Under the pieces are notes generated by a model. That model worked only from the letters and a program-made list of their open reading frames with translations, searched no databases and was not told where the DNA came from. A stretch of 64,000 bases of DNA from Linanthus parryae (taxonomy: Eukaryota; Streptophyta; Magnoliopsida; Ericales; Polemoniaceae). The position numbers were made by a program, and so were the translations under genes. Positions 37,601 to 48,664 of this stretch are shown here, piece after piece. The stretch covers positions 22,157,718-22,221,717 of the forward strand of contig JALGPY010000004.1 of the NCBI GenBank assembly GCA_023055425.1, read 5' to 3'. Position 1 is the first letter of the stretch. Every line of letters begins with the position of its first letter.

Positions 37601-37608
37601 GGTATGAG

Positions 37609-37835
37609 CTTGAGGGCTTTCTGCAATCTTACACCACTCACTTTACTGTATAATTATTATCTCACTGAATCAAAGAAAAGTCGGAGAGAGAGGCTTGTGA
37701 CCGTCTCTTTCACCAATTCAGTACTCTGTATCTTCTTTACTAAGAACGAACCTTTTTTTTTTTAATTCTCCTGTGTTACTCAATTTCGTTTAACTCTCGT
37801 ATCACTTTGCTTCCTTTCACGAGTTTCTGAATTTA
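37609..37835. other. Short unassigned spacer
   Basis: Native sequence between the hAT MITE and element A. Nothing recognised. Confidence 0.6.
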
Positions 37836-37840
37836 TTCCT
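37836..37840. repeat. Target-site duplication TTCCT of element A (left)
   Basis: TTCCT, repeated at 39,966-39,970. The right-hand copy shows that the LTR really extends to 39,965, not to the earlier ATAACA at 39,882. Confidence 0.85.
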
Positions 37841-38365
37841 TGTTAGGAATTTGACTTGGATCAATTTAGGAAACAAAGATGAAAAGTCAAAAGCTTGACT
37901 TATGGAAACAACTCTTTTAGGAAGCAAGGTTGTTTCCTAGTCAACTAGGAAACAAAGTAACTGTGGGTTTCTTTGGCAGTATATATAGCCACCATTTGTT
38001 TTTGGTTTGTATGCACACACGTTGGGTTTGAGAGCAGTAGCTCCTTGAGAGCTTAATTCGTGAGTGTGTGTGTGTCTGGTGGGTTAATTTGGGTCGCCGT
38101 CGTGGCCACAACGGCCACGGCGTGCATTGTAATCGGGTTCTCTTCTCAATAAAATATCAGGTTCTGGCCGTGGAGGTAGCTAGCGGGTTCGTTACGAATT
38201 CATTAGTGAACCACGTTAAATTATCTGTCTCGTTCTTGTTTCGCTTTCGTCGTTCTTGCTCGAATACCCACACGTTATAACAAACTGGTAACGGAGCTCT
38301 GAAACAAGAGTTTTGTTAAAACAAACTAGTATCAGAGCCAGGTCAGGAGATTACCAGTTTTAACA
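37841..38365 (+). repeat. 5' LTR of element A
   Basis: Starts TGTTAGGAATTTGACTTGG. The segment GTGGAGGTAGCTAGC...GAACCACGTTAAATT is shared with the LTRs of element B. The 3' part beyond 38,282 consists of primer-binding-site-like copies. A 41-bp repeat of the last part follows at 38,366-38,406, so the functional LTR end could be either point. Confidence 0.85.
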
Positions 38366-38425
38366 GAGTGGTTCAGAGCCAGGTCAGGAGATTACCAGTT
38401 TTAACAAACTGGTATCAGAGCCGGG
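38283..38425 (+). repeat. Four primer-binding-site-like motifs in tandem
   Basis: AACTGGTAACGGAGCTC (38,283), AACTAGTATCAGAGCC (38,324), GAGTGGTTCAGAGCC (38,366) and AACTGGTATCAGAGCC (38,407) occur about 41 bp apart. The segment CAGGTCAGGAGATTACCAG occurs twice. The first two are inside the LTR (also present in the 3' LTR). The last is the best match to the tRNA-Met site and probably the one in use. Confidence 0.85.
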
Positions 38426-38549
38426 GTTCCAAGATCAGGGTGGAGCCAAGAGCTAGGATTTCACGTTTTGGTGAAACTCAAAGCTAGGGTTTCGCGATTC
38501 AGGTGGGGCAGGCTATCAGGAGTTGGGTTTCGAGATTCCGGCAAGAACG

Positions 38550-39420
38550 ATGTCTGGTTTGGCGATCAAGATCGATCTGTTTGTGAGAGACAAGCAGGTA
38601 CACCCACCATCTGAAGCCCTGTGCAGGGGGCTATCCGGGCTCCTGTCGGAGCAATCTGGCGCGCATCTGATTAGGCGTGCAAGGGATCTGACAAATCTAG
38701 CACGCAACCGGTTTCGGCGCGGATCTGGCGGTTCACGCGCATCTGGCGTTCTGGTGATTGACGTTCAGGCGCAATCTGGCTCCCGGCGTGGAGCATCTGG
38801 CGTGAGAATTGAATCTGGTTCTGGCTCGTGCGTTGCAAGAACTCGTTGGAGTTGAAGCAACGACATAGATCATCTAGCGCGTGAGATTTCTGGCACGCGC
38901 ATCAGGTTCTGGTTCTGGCGCGCATTATGCACGAGTTCGTTCTGGCGTGCATCTGGTTTTCGGGGCGTGTACCATGACACACATTGAGCTCGCATCTGGC
39001 GCAATCTGTTTCTGGCAAGCATCTGGCGCATCTCAGGCATACGGGGCGCATCGGGCATGACAATTTGTGGCACTCGTCATCGGTGCATCTGGTCTGGATG
39101 ACATCTGGGCATTCTGTCATGGTGCATCTGTCTAGCGCAATTGGGCGCATCGGGAATACATTCGGTTCTGCTTTCTCAGTGAATGTATTCGAGTCTGGTT
39201 CTGGGTGGAGCATTGTTTCTGTTTCCGGAACTGTAACCACATCGGGCGCATTCGTTGCAAGAACGCACGGTAGTTGAAGCAACAATTTGGCGATTCAGGT
39301 TTTGCATACAGCTGCGAAAAATCTGTTTGAGAAGGCGTGCTCGTTTCTGGTTCAGGGAGACGCATCTGGTTCAGGTTTTAGAAGAAAAGCATCAGGTTCC
39401 GGTTTCGGGTTGCTGAGATG
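38550..39420 (+). other. TCTGG-rich interior of element A, with short gag-like start
   Basis: An ATG at 38,550 opens a 102-codon frame beginning MSGLAIKIDLF, comparable to MSESMLKIDMF at the gag start of element B. After a few codons the similarity ends, and the sequence becomes a degenerate array of CATCTGGCGC-like motifs (about two dozen TCTGG in ~830 bp by eye). A block with GTTGCAAGAAC near 38,832 and 39,252, each followed by GTTGAAGCAAC, is repeated. Whether any peptide is made is unknown. Confidence 0.7.
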
Positions 39421-39441
39421 ATTCAAGTCAAGGTGGAGATT

Positions 39442-39965
39442 TGTTAGGAATTTGACTTGGATCAATTTAGGAAACAAAGAAGAAAAGTCAAAAGCTTGAC
39501 TTATGGAAACAACTCTTTTAGGAAGCAAGGTTGTTTCCTAGTCAACTAGGAAACAAAGTGACTGTGGGTTTCTTTGGCAGTATATATAGCCACCATTTGT
39601 TTTTGGTTTGTATGCACACACGTTGGGTTTGAGAGCAGTAGCTCCTTGAGAGCTTAATTCGTGAGTGTGTGTGTTTCTGGTGGGTTAATTTGGGTCGCCG
39701 CCGTGGCCACAACGGCCACGGCGGCATTGTAATCGGATTCTCTTCTCAATAAAATATCAGGTTCTGGCCGTGGAGGTAGCTAGCGGGTTCGTTACGATTT
39801 CATTAGTGAACCACGTTAAATTATCTGTCTCGTTCTTGTTTCTCTTTCGTTGTTCTTGCTCGAATACCCACACGTTATAACAAACTGGTAACGGAGCTCT
39901 GAAACAAGAGTTATGTTACAACAAACTAGTATCAGAGCCAGGTCAGGAGATTACCAATTTTAACA
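39442..39965 (+). repeat. 3' LTR of element A
   Basis: TGTTAGGAATTTGACTTGG...CCAATTTTAACA, 524 bp, followed by TTCCT. It contains the first two primer-binding-like motifs but not the third and fourth. Confidence 0.88.
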
Positions 39966-40016
39966 TTCCTTTTGAGTGCGGAATCAATATGATACATATG
40001 CTTAATTCATCATGTG

Positions 40017-40021
40017 TGGAG
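40017..40021. repeat. Target-site duplication TGGAG of element B (left)
   Basis: TGGAG here and at 44,885-44,889, directly outside the two LTRs. Confidence 0.9.
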
Positions 40022-40359
40022 TGTTGAGATTGGTGCCTTGAATTGGTCAGAGGTGGCCAATTTTTTTGTTTCCAATTTTGATTAGTAAACATTGGAAGTC
40101 AAAGGCGGTTGAAGATTAGTTAGGAAACAAGTTTGTTTCCAAATCGGATTTGGAAACTTTAGGGATTTTCCTCGCACCATATAAAGAACCTAGTAGTCAC
40201 ATTATTAAAAATGCAAACATTCTTGTAATTGTTCCTCTTGTGAATAAAGGGAGCTTTTTCCGCCGTGGAGGTAGTTAGCAAATATTTTTCTAGCGAACCA
40301 CGTTAAATTCCGTGTTCTTCTTTATTCGTTCATTGTTCGTGAGGTGGTATGTCATAACA
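40022..40359 (+). repeat. 5' LTR of element B
   Basis: 338 bp from TGTTGAGATTGG to GTCATAACA. It includes CCATATAAAGAACC, a likely TATA region of the element, near 40,180. Confidence 0.92.
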
Positions 40360-40501
40360 AACTGGTATCAGAGTTCGGGTTTGGCGGTGTTTCAAGACCA
40401 AGGCGGAGCAAAGCTAGGGTTTCACAACTTGGTAAAATCAAAGCTAGGGTTTTGCGATCTAGGTGGAGCACGCGACTAGGGTTTAAGATCCACCAAGAAC
40501 G

Positions 40502-43500
40502 ATGTCCGAATCGATGTTGAAGATCGACATGTTCACAGGAGGGAACTGCTTCAGTCTGTGGAAGATAAAGATGGAGGCTTTGCTCAAATCGCAAGGCTTG
40601 TGGGCACCTTTGACCACGGACAAGGGAGGCATGAATGTTTCATCATCGGAGTTCAAGGTATAGGAGGAGAAGGCACACGCAACGATTATGTTGTGCTTAT
40701 CGGATGACGTGATCTTCGAGGTCGCAGATCAGAAGCAAGCAGCAGGTCTTTGGCTCAAGTTGGAGAGTCTCTACATGACGAAGAGTCTCACTAGCAAGTT
40801 TATGCTAAAGCAAAGGCTCTTTACTTTGCGGATGCTCGAAGGTACGGCTCTCAAGGACCATCTTGATCAATTAAATACAATTCTTTTAGATTTGTGTAAT
40901 ATTGGCGAGAAAGTGGATGATGAGGACGCCACACTTTTGTTATTGATCTCGTTAAATCCATCAAACGAGAACTTTCTTCAGTCGTTCATTGTGAACAAGG
41001 ACGACTTAACCCTAGAGGAGGTCAGATCGGCGCTCCATGCTAGGGAATTGCGCCATAAGGGTGCAGGCATAGGTACAGAGGACCATGCTTCCGGACTGAT
41101 GGCAACGGGAGGAAGCAAGAAGGGTAAGAAGAACAAGAAGAATCAATTCTCAGGTTCTAAGTCACCCAAGGATGTATGTGCCTTTTGCAAGGAAAAGGGG
41201 CACTGGAAGAGAGATTGCACGAAACGAGGACAACAGGGGCAGAATGGATCCGCAGCCGTAGCAGAACAAGGTAACTCGTCTGAGGATGATTACGTTCTAA
41301 TGGCGGATGTTTCCACGCACTCTCAGGATGCGCGGGTCCTTGATTCCGGAGCTTCCTATCATATTTGCTCTAACAGGGAGCTATTCTCGACGTACAACCA
41401 AACGGATGGAGGGTCTGTCTACATGGCAAACGGAGTCGTCTGTAAGGTGAATGGGAGCGGCTCAGTTAGATTGACGACGAATTAAGGGAAGTTATGTACT
41501 TTGGAGCAGGTCAGACATGTACCACTTATTAAGAAGAATATGATCTCATTGAGTCTACTCGACAGCAAGGGATACAGTTTCAAAGGTGAAGGTGGAGATC
41601 TACAAGTCAGCAAGGGTTCTAAGGTGATTCTCTGGGGAGTCAAGAATGGGACTTTGTACATGTTGCAAGGTTCAACGATCACAGGTTCTGCTGGAGTTGT
41701 CTCAGCCGAGATTAAGGAAGTTGATCTAACTAAGCTGTGGCATATGAGGCTCGGTCACATGAATGAACGTGGAATGCAGGAACTTCACAAGAAGGGTTAT
41801 CTCACCGGGCATGCGCCCAAGAGCCTAGGGTTTTGTGAGCACTGCGTGTATGGGAAGTTACAGCGTAGCAAGTTCCCTAAGGCGGTTCATAGAACGAAAG
41901 GTACTCTTGATTATATTCGGATTGCTGGGGTCCATCTCGAGTCGAGGCGATTGGCAGGTATAGGTATTTTCTGAGCATCATAGACGATTACTCCAGGATG
42001 AATCGGATATTCCTGATGAAGCACAAGAGTGAAGCCTTCGCAAGATTAAAGGAGTGGAAGACGCTAGTGGAGAATCAGGTGGGAAAGAAGGTAAAGAGGT
42101 TGCGCACGGACAACGACTTAGAGTTTTTTTCATCAGAGTTTGATGGATTCTGCAAGGATCAGGGAATAGCACGCCATTGCACCGTTCGGCACACACCGCA
42201 GTAGAACGGTAGAGCCGAGAGAATGAATCAGACACTTTTGGCGAAAGCAAGCTGCATGCTTTCGAATGTAGGTCTTTCTAGAGGTTTCTGGGGAGAGGCA
42301 GTTTCCATGGCATGCTATCTCATAAATCGGAGCCCGCACACAGGTATAGGATGCAAGATTCCTATGGAAGTCTGGTCCGGTAATGCAGTGGATTACTCGG
42401 ATTTGAGAATTTTTGTTTGTGTTGCCTATTATCACGTTGATGATGGAAAACTTGAACCAAGAGCTAAGAAGGGAGTATTCATGGGTTTCGGAACAGGTGT
42501 GAAGGGATACAAGATATGGGCAGGCAACAAGATATACTTAGCAGAAGTGTAGTCTTTGATGAGACTCATATGTTGAAAAACTCTGTGGAGGTGGAGCTTG
42601 GGGATGCAAAGAAGAAGGTGGAGGGAGAGTCGGATCCTATTGATCCTAAGGATTTCGAAATCCTTACACCGCCGCCGGAAGCCGAAGAGGAAGAAGCAGA
42701 AGAGTCTGATAGTGAGGATGCATCTACACCAGAGGAACCGGTTCATCAAATTATTGTTGAAGGAAGACCAAGGAGGGTCATAAAGCCTCCGGCGAGATAC
42801 AAAGATGATTGTATGGTGGGATATGCATTACAGGTAGCGGAAGAGGTAGAGGACGAGTCATCCTCCTACAAGGCCGCTATATCTAGTTCTAAGTCAGCAC
42901 AGTGGATTGCCGCGATGGGAGAAGAGATGGAGTCTCTTAGCAAGAACTCGAATTGGGAGCTTGTTAAACTGCCTGCGGGAAGGAAGATAGTCAGTTGCAA
43001 GTGGGTTTTCAGAAGAAATGGAGCAACTGCATCTGGAGAGGGCATCAAGTACAAGGCAAGGCTAGTTGCAAGTGGGTTCAGTCAGAAAGAGGGAGTTGAC
43101 TACAACGAGATCTTCTCACCGGTGGTCAGACATACTTCTATCTGGGTGTTACTAGCTTTAGTGGCACACCACGACTTAGCTTGAGCAATTGGATGTCAAG
43201 ACAGCTTTCCTGCACGGAGAGTTGGAGGAGGAAATATACATGAGCCAACCGGAAGGGTTCCAAGTTCCCGGAAGAGATAACCACGTGTGCAAACTGAAGA
43301 GATCTCTCTACGGACTTAAGCAGTCGCCGAGGCAATGGTACAAGAGGTTTGACAGCTTTATGTTGAATATTGGTTACCACAAGTGCGAGTATGATTGATG
43401 TGTGTATCACAAAGAGTTGCATGGTGGATCACGTATTTACCTAGTTCTGTATGTGGATGATATTCTGATTGCAACTCGGGATATCAAGGACATCAGAGAA

Positions 43501-44406
43501 CTGAAGAGGTCCCTTAGCGCGGAATTTGAGATGAAGGACCTGGGAGCTGCTCAGAAGATATTGGGAGTTGAGATCTATAGAGATAGGAAGAAGAAGAAGC
43601 TTTTCATGTCACAACAGGGATACATCAAGAAGGTCTTGGCAAGATTCGGGATGTTATCAGCTAAAGCTATAGATACTCCTATGGAAACTAACAACAATCT
43701 GGGAATGTACACCTTTCAGACTGAGGAGGAGAAGGAGTACATGTCCAAGGTTCCATATGCTAGCGCAGTTGGAAGTCTCAAGTATGCTAGGGTCTGCACT
43801 CGACCGGACATAGCATTCGCTGTTAGTGTGGTTAGTCGTTTTATGGCTCATCCGGGTGGGGACCATTGGCAGGCGGTGAAGCGCATATTCAGGTACCTTA
43901 AGGGTACGTTAGACATTGGTCTATGTTATGGGGCTAGTGAAAACATCTTGGTAGCTGGTTTCTCGGATGCGGACTATGCAGGGGATACTGATAGTAGAAG
44001 ATCAATGACAGGCTATGTATTTGCTCTGGGAGCATCTGTTGTGAGTTGGAAGGCAACGCTACAACCGACGGTGACTTTGTCCACCACGGAGGCGGAGTAC
44101 ATGGCTCTAACGGAAGCAGCGAAGGAGGCAATTTGGCTTAAGGGAATGGTTAATGATCAAGGGCTACTTCAAGATCAGGCGATAGTCTACTGTGACAGTT
44201 TGAGTGCAATTTTCTTGACTAAGGACCATGTTCATCATGAAAGGACCAAGCATATTGACGTCAGGTATCATTTTATGAGAAGTGAAAGCACAATCAAGGT
44301 GATGAAGGTGGGGACTGCTAACAAGCCTGCGGATATGTTCACCAAGCCGGTTCTAGAGAGCGAGTTCCAGCATTGTCTGGAATTGCTCAACATCTTGAGC
44401 CAGTGA
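40502..44406 (+). pseudogene. Element B gag-pol polyprotein with stops
   Basis: Gag starts at ATG 40,502 (MSESMLKIDMF) with a TAG near 40,661. The gag domain continues to the knuckle CAFCKEKGHWKRDC (about 41,180-41,220). Protease has VLDSGASYHIC (near 41,340). A TAA falls near 41,482. Pre-integrase has LWHMRLGHMNERGM. Integrase contains LRTDNDLEFF and, after a TAG in TPQ*NG near 42,202, RAERMNQTLL. RT runs from CKWVFRRNG to LVLYVDDILIAT (about 43,440-43,475), with breaks near 42,550, 43,184 and 43,398. RNase H has STTEAEYMALTEAAKEA and VYCDSLSAIFL, ending in HCLELLNILSQ at 44,405. At least six lesions make it inactive. Confidence 0.9.
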
Positions 44407-44547
44407 GGCCCTTAGGGGCATGACGGACCCGGTGGGGTCCAGTGAGTCTCTGTGACGAGAGACATTGGGTGCGGAGAAGACGTAGCTTTATTTACGAGAA
44501 GAGGAGCAACTGCTGTTGACGAGACAATTCAAGTCAAGGTGGAGATT

Positions 44548-44884
44548 TGTTGAGATTGGTGCCTTGAATTGGTCAAAGGCGGCAAAATTTTTTGTTTCCA
44601 ACTTTGATTAGGAAACATTGGAAGTCAAAGGCGGTGGAAGATTAGTTAGGAAACAAGTTTGTTTCCGAATCGGATTTAGAAACTTTAGGGATTTTCCTAG
44701 CACTATATAAAGAACCTAGTAGTCACATTATTAGGTATGCAAACATTCTTGTAATTGTTCCTCTTGTGAATAAAGGGTGCTTTTCCACCGTGGAGGTAGT
44801 TAGCAAATATTTTGCTAGCGAACCACGTTAAATTCTGTGTTCTTCTTTATTCGTTCATTGTTCGTGAGGTGGTTTGTCATAACA
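44548..44884 (+). repeat. 3' LTR of element B
   Basis: 337 bp, pairs with 40,022-40,359, followed by TGGAG. Confidence 0.92.
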
Positions 44885-44889
44885 TGGAG

Positions 44890-45593
44890 TTAAAGGATCT
44901 CCGGCTCCGGTGGTTTTGAATCTTAAAGACAGTATACAGAATTGATTATCAGAACGAAGCTTATTGGCAGAGACTTGAGCAAATGAGAGAAAAGAGCAAT
45001 GTGTGTATCTCTTCCTAAGTCTAAATTGGAAGTTTAAAGCAGCTTCCATGGTGACTCTGAAAAGAGAACATTTTTTCCTTTCTTTCTTAGAAAGAGAGTG
45101 ATTGTGAGATGGTTTGGGAAGAGGCGTTGTGGACTATCATGAATCATCATGTAGTGCTCAGACAATTTTAAGCCGCTGATTGACCCATAAAGCCTTGCTA
45201 TCAAGCAACCCCTTTCTGAATGGTATCAGAGTCTCTAAGGCTCATCGTCGTCCTTTCTCGATCCTCTACTTTTTCGCTCATCTTCTTCATCGTTCACGTT
45301 CACTGATTATGAAGTTGATAGACACTCACACGTGTTCCATCATGTTCCAAGGAGGGTTCACCATCAAGGGAAATTTGAAGATCGGCCTAGGCGAACTTTT
45401 GAAGAGGAAAATTGGAAATACCCTAACACTTGTTCAATCACTATGCTCCCACCTTCCATTAATGTGTCAGTCATGGTCCATTACAAAAGAAGATTTGGAG
45501 AACAAGGTCTCCTTCACCATCTCAAACAGCTATTGAAGTCTCTCTCAGACATGCATATTGAAAAAAGCAACATAAAGTTATTTGTGATTCAAT
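44890..45593. other. Unassigned sequence with a copia-type primer-site motif
   Basis: No gene recognised. ATGGTATCAGAGTC at 45,218-45,231 resembles a tRNA-Met primer-binding site and may mark a decayed LTR retroelement reading rightward, but no LTR end could be defined beside it. Confidence 0.4.
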
Positions 45594-45861
45594 CATAGAT
45601 TTTAACGAGTTTTTATTAATGTCCAGGAGGCCCTTACGCAATAGACAATTGTCTAGTTGTTGTTGACCACTGCAACTCCACTGTACCTCTAGAAGAAATT
45701 CATATTTCTCTCATATCTATTTCGCTTCATAGATTTTAACGAGTTGTTATTAATGTCCAAGGAGGCCCTTACGCAATAGACAATTGTCTAGTTGTTGTTT
45801 ACCGCTGCAACTCCACTGTACCTCTAGAAGAAATCCATATTTCTCTCATATCTATTTGGCT
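45594..45861. repeat. Tandem duplication, 134-bp unit, two copies
   Basis: CATAGATTTTAACGAGTT starts at 45,594 and again at 45,728. Both units contain GGCCCTTACGCAATAGACAA and CCACTGTACCTCTAGAAGAA, with only a few differences, so the duplication is fairly recent. Confidence 0.9.
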
Positions 45862-45863
45862 TC

Positions 45864-46296
45864 GTCTTTAAGATGTCCTAATGCGGTGTTTCACTCCATC
45901 CGTGAAATTTTGGCATCTCTTTTGGGAGATGTTGTAAGAATATATTCGTTTTGCTTCTTAATCATTAATACAAATCTTTTTCACGGAGGCCGCTGCAACT
46001 TCCAAGAAACATCGCCTATTCTGGTTGAAGCTCTGTCAATCTCCAAAGCTCTTAAATGGCTCATCTCTCATGGGTACGTAAACATAGAGCTCCTTATCGA
46101 ATGCAAAGTACTCTTGCACTGCCTTCAAGGGACATACGAGCATTTCCAGATTCGCACAATCATCCATGATATCAAGACTACTGGAAGTCAGGTCACTTCT
46201 TGCATCCTTAGTTATGTCAAGCGTGGCCTTATTTCTATTATTCATGATGTAGTGGAAGGGCTAACTATAGGTTGTAGTATAGTGTTAAAAAATTAG
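45864..46296 (+). pseudogene. RNase H-like remnant, probably from a LINE
   Basis: The translated segment around 46,015-46,230 (ILVEALSISKALKWLISHGY, then NIELLIECKVLLHCLQ, and SYVKRG) has the spacing of the RVT_3-type RNase H domain at the end of plant LINE ORF2. The open frame runs to 46,296 and starts within the tandem duplication, so no native start exists. The acidic core residues are only partly recognisable. Treated as decayed. Confidence 0.4.
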
Positions 46297-47606
46297 TCCT
46301 ATTTTAAAAGGAAGTCAGTCATAAGGAAATGTTTCTCTTTAAATATTTTCCAGTAGGCTATCATATTGTTTAATAATCTCCACCGCCCTTTTAGTCAGGA
46401 GAGGGACTTCGTAACGTTTAAGGAGTTTGAAACCATTATGATAACTCCTTATTACAGGTTATATTAGAGGTGTTTATTTTTTTTAGGCTTGCCTTGATTT
46501 GCTTAGATTGATTTTTGAGGGATTTGTTACTTTGTTTTTTAAATATGATTGCAGGTATTTTTTTTCCGGTACATGGGAAGTAAATATGATTGCGGGTGCA
46601 ATTGGTACTTGTGATAGGCATAGGTGGCCTTGAGTAGCTTTATGAAGAGACAAAATGATCTTGCAAAATGATATATAATCACTCAGAAACCAAGTGAATA
46701 GCACATATATCATGGGATGAAAAAGTAAAGATAAGTCAGAAGAGTGAAACTGATAGGCCTGCACTATTTTTGATTCTCAAGAAAACGTATAAGAACTCTT
46801 GGAGCACGGCATGCACCATGTGGATTTAGAAATAAAAGGGATTCACAATCATATAAAGCAAGCTCTATTTGGAATTCTATGAGTAACATATGGCGCATTG
46901 AAAGTCAACAACCTGTTCTATCAAATATCGCAAATGGGTGGAGCTTAAGTGAAATTTCTGCCAAAAAAACTTAAAAATTCGTGTCATCCCTATGAAGGAC
47001 AAAAATTAGACATCAATTAAAGAACATTCAGTTGGGGATAGAGGGGATAACACATTTGCAGATCTCGGAGACAAAGAATCGTTGAATATCACACCGAATT
47101 GAAGATTCTCTCACGAGTTTGATATGGCCTTCCTATCTTCTCTATTTGAGTGCAGTAAATATTTATTATTACCTATGAATCTCGTTATGTCTAGCTAACC
47201 ATATTTTTCAGGTTCTATGAAGGAACATGGGGTTCATGCCTAGCTTAGAGGGTGTTTAGATCTAGATTAATGTTTACTTAGTGAACTAAATACAAAATAT
47301 ATGTCGAGTTGCGTGTTTCTAGACGATATCTATCTTGTCAACATACTCCAGGGAACCCATAGGTGACATAATTCATTCTCTTCTTGATAAAACCAAACAA
47401 AAGAAAATACTTAATACATTAGCCTTAGTACAGTAGTGAAATTCTTAGTATTTTATGAGCTAGTAGAAGGAAAAAAACATCAACTTTTCTCCTCAGTACT
47501 TGTACTTCCTGTAAGATTATGAAAAGTGCTCAATTGGACACGATGTTTTGTTTCATTATATATCAATATACAATAATGATATTTACATATAAGACCATAT
47601 ACTTTT
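46297..47606. other. No gene seen
   Basis: AT-rich sequence with short open frames only. Part of 47,397-47,560 resembles 47,996-48,150 (both contain GCTAGTAGAA and a CTTGTACTTC block), so a broken repeat may surround the copia relic between them. Confidence 0.5.
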
Positions 47607-47985
47607 CTATACTTCTATTACTGCTAATACGCCCACAGCTGGAGGACGAATGCTCAGACAGGATTGAAAACGCTCAAAGAGATGACGGGGCAACCCCTTG
47701 GTGAATATATCAGCGTACTGATAGTCAGCCGGGATGTAAAGAACATGCAATTTCCACAATCGAACCTTCTCACGGGCAATATGCAAGTCAATCACTACAT
47801 GTTTGGTGAGCTGATGCTGAACCCATTTACCAGAAAGATAAACGACGCTCATGTTGTCAAAGTACACAAAGGAGGCGGGAGCGGTGCGACCCGAAGCTCC
47901 ATCTGATGATCACAAAGCCAACACAACTCTGAGACAGAATTGGGAACTCCACGATATTCAGCTTCAGCACTAGAGCGGAATGCTT
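47607..47985 (-). pseudogene. Copia RNase H fragment
   Basis: On the minus strand: SSAEAEYRGVPNSVSELCWL, then after a frameshift YFDNMSVVYLSG, HQLTKHVVIDLHIAREKV, and YADIFTKGLPRHLFERF. This is the typical C-terminus of a Ty1/copia polyprotein. No LTRs or upstream domains accompany it. Confidence 0.8.
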
Positions 47986-48664
47986 TAAAACAAACAACCA
48001 AATGCTTTAAAACATTAGTCTTAGGTCATTAGTTAAATTATTAGTTTTCCATTAGCTAGTAGAAAAACATCATTTTTTCTCATCATTGCTTGTACTTCTT
48101 AGCGTAGTTTCTAGTTAAAACTAAGTAGGCATCCATTGGATTAGATAATTTGGTAAATTTTTACCAATATTACTTGAGACCTCGTGCACTTTTGAGTAAG
48201 TACACTCAAAGCGTGTCACAATACCGCCATACTTTTTTGGAAGAGACATAATGTTTTAATTTAACAAAAGCAACATCTTCTCATCTAGACATGGACCCCA
48301 ATACTACTTTCTGAAGATATCTGTTAAACATTTTACACACTCTCGCGGAGAAATTCGAGCAAGACATAGGCTCCATTTAATTGGTAGTACAATATTTGGG
48401 AAAGTAAATCTTCTTAATATTTTCTTGAAAACACTTTTCATACAATTATTTTATGTGTTTGTTTAACACTTGAAAATTATTTTACTAGTAAATTAGATAA
48501 ATATCAAAATGATACAATCTTCAACGATTAATATACTGGCTCAATACATTCATACTAAATTTAAATTATATAGATAGTGGTGGCAGCAGCTTTTGTTGTA
48601 GCATAAATGACAACGTGTGGTTGTGGTCCAAGGGGAAGAATTCGTGGTGGCGATGGGAGAGGGG
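47986..48664. other. No gene seen
   Basis: AT-rich spacer between the copia fragment and the solo LTR. Nothing recognised except partial similarity to 47,397-47,560. Confidence 0.5.

Larger units (their letters stand above)
37841..39965 (+). mobile_element. Non-autonomous copia-type LTR retrotransposon (element A)
   Basis: 2,125 bp. The LTRs are 37,841-38,365 (or to 38,406) and 39,442-39,965, differing by about 12 changes by eye. There is a primer-binding site and a polypurine tract AAGGTGGAGATT (39,430-39,441) identical to that of element B next door. The leader and first codons resemble element B (AGCTAGGGTTTC blocks, CAAGAACGATGTC). The interior then loses all gag-pol homology and becomes a run of TCTGG-rich motifs. 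With no enzymes, it must have depended on a related autonomous copia element. Confidence 0.88.
40022..44884 (+). mobile_element. Ty1/copia retrotransposon (element B), coding but defective
   Basis: 4,863 bp, with LTRs 40,022-40,359 and 44,548-44,884 that differ at roughly 20 positions by eye (about 6%). The primer-binding site is TGGTATCAGAG just after the 5' LTR, and the polypurine tract GGTGGAGATT just before the 3' LTR. A complete gag-pol is interrupted by stops. Only 51 bp separate it from element A, with which it shares leader, polypurine tract and part of the LTR. Confidence 0.94.

Noticed and set aside
37841..38282. Shorter LTR for element A ending at ATAACA (as in element B)
   Set aside because: The 3' copy is followed by shared LTR sequence to 39,965, and only that end is flanked by the TTCCT duplication.
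38068..39365. Arg-rich open frames on both strands within element A
   Set aside because: They follow the LTR and the TCTGG motif array; only the short gag-like start at 38,550 has any homology.
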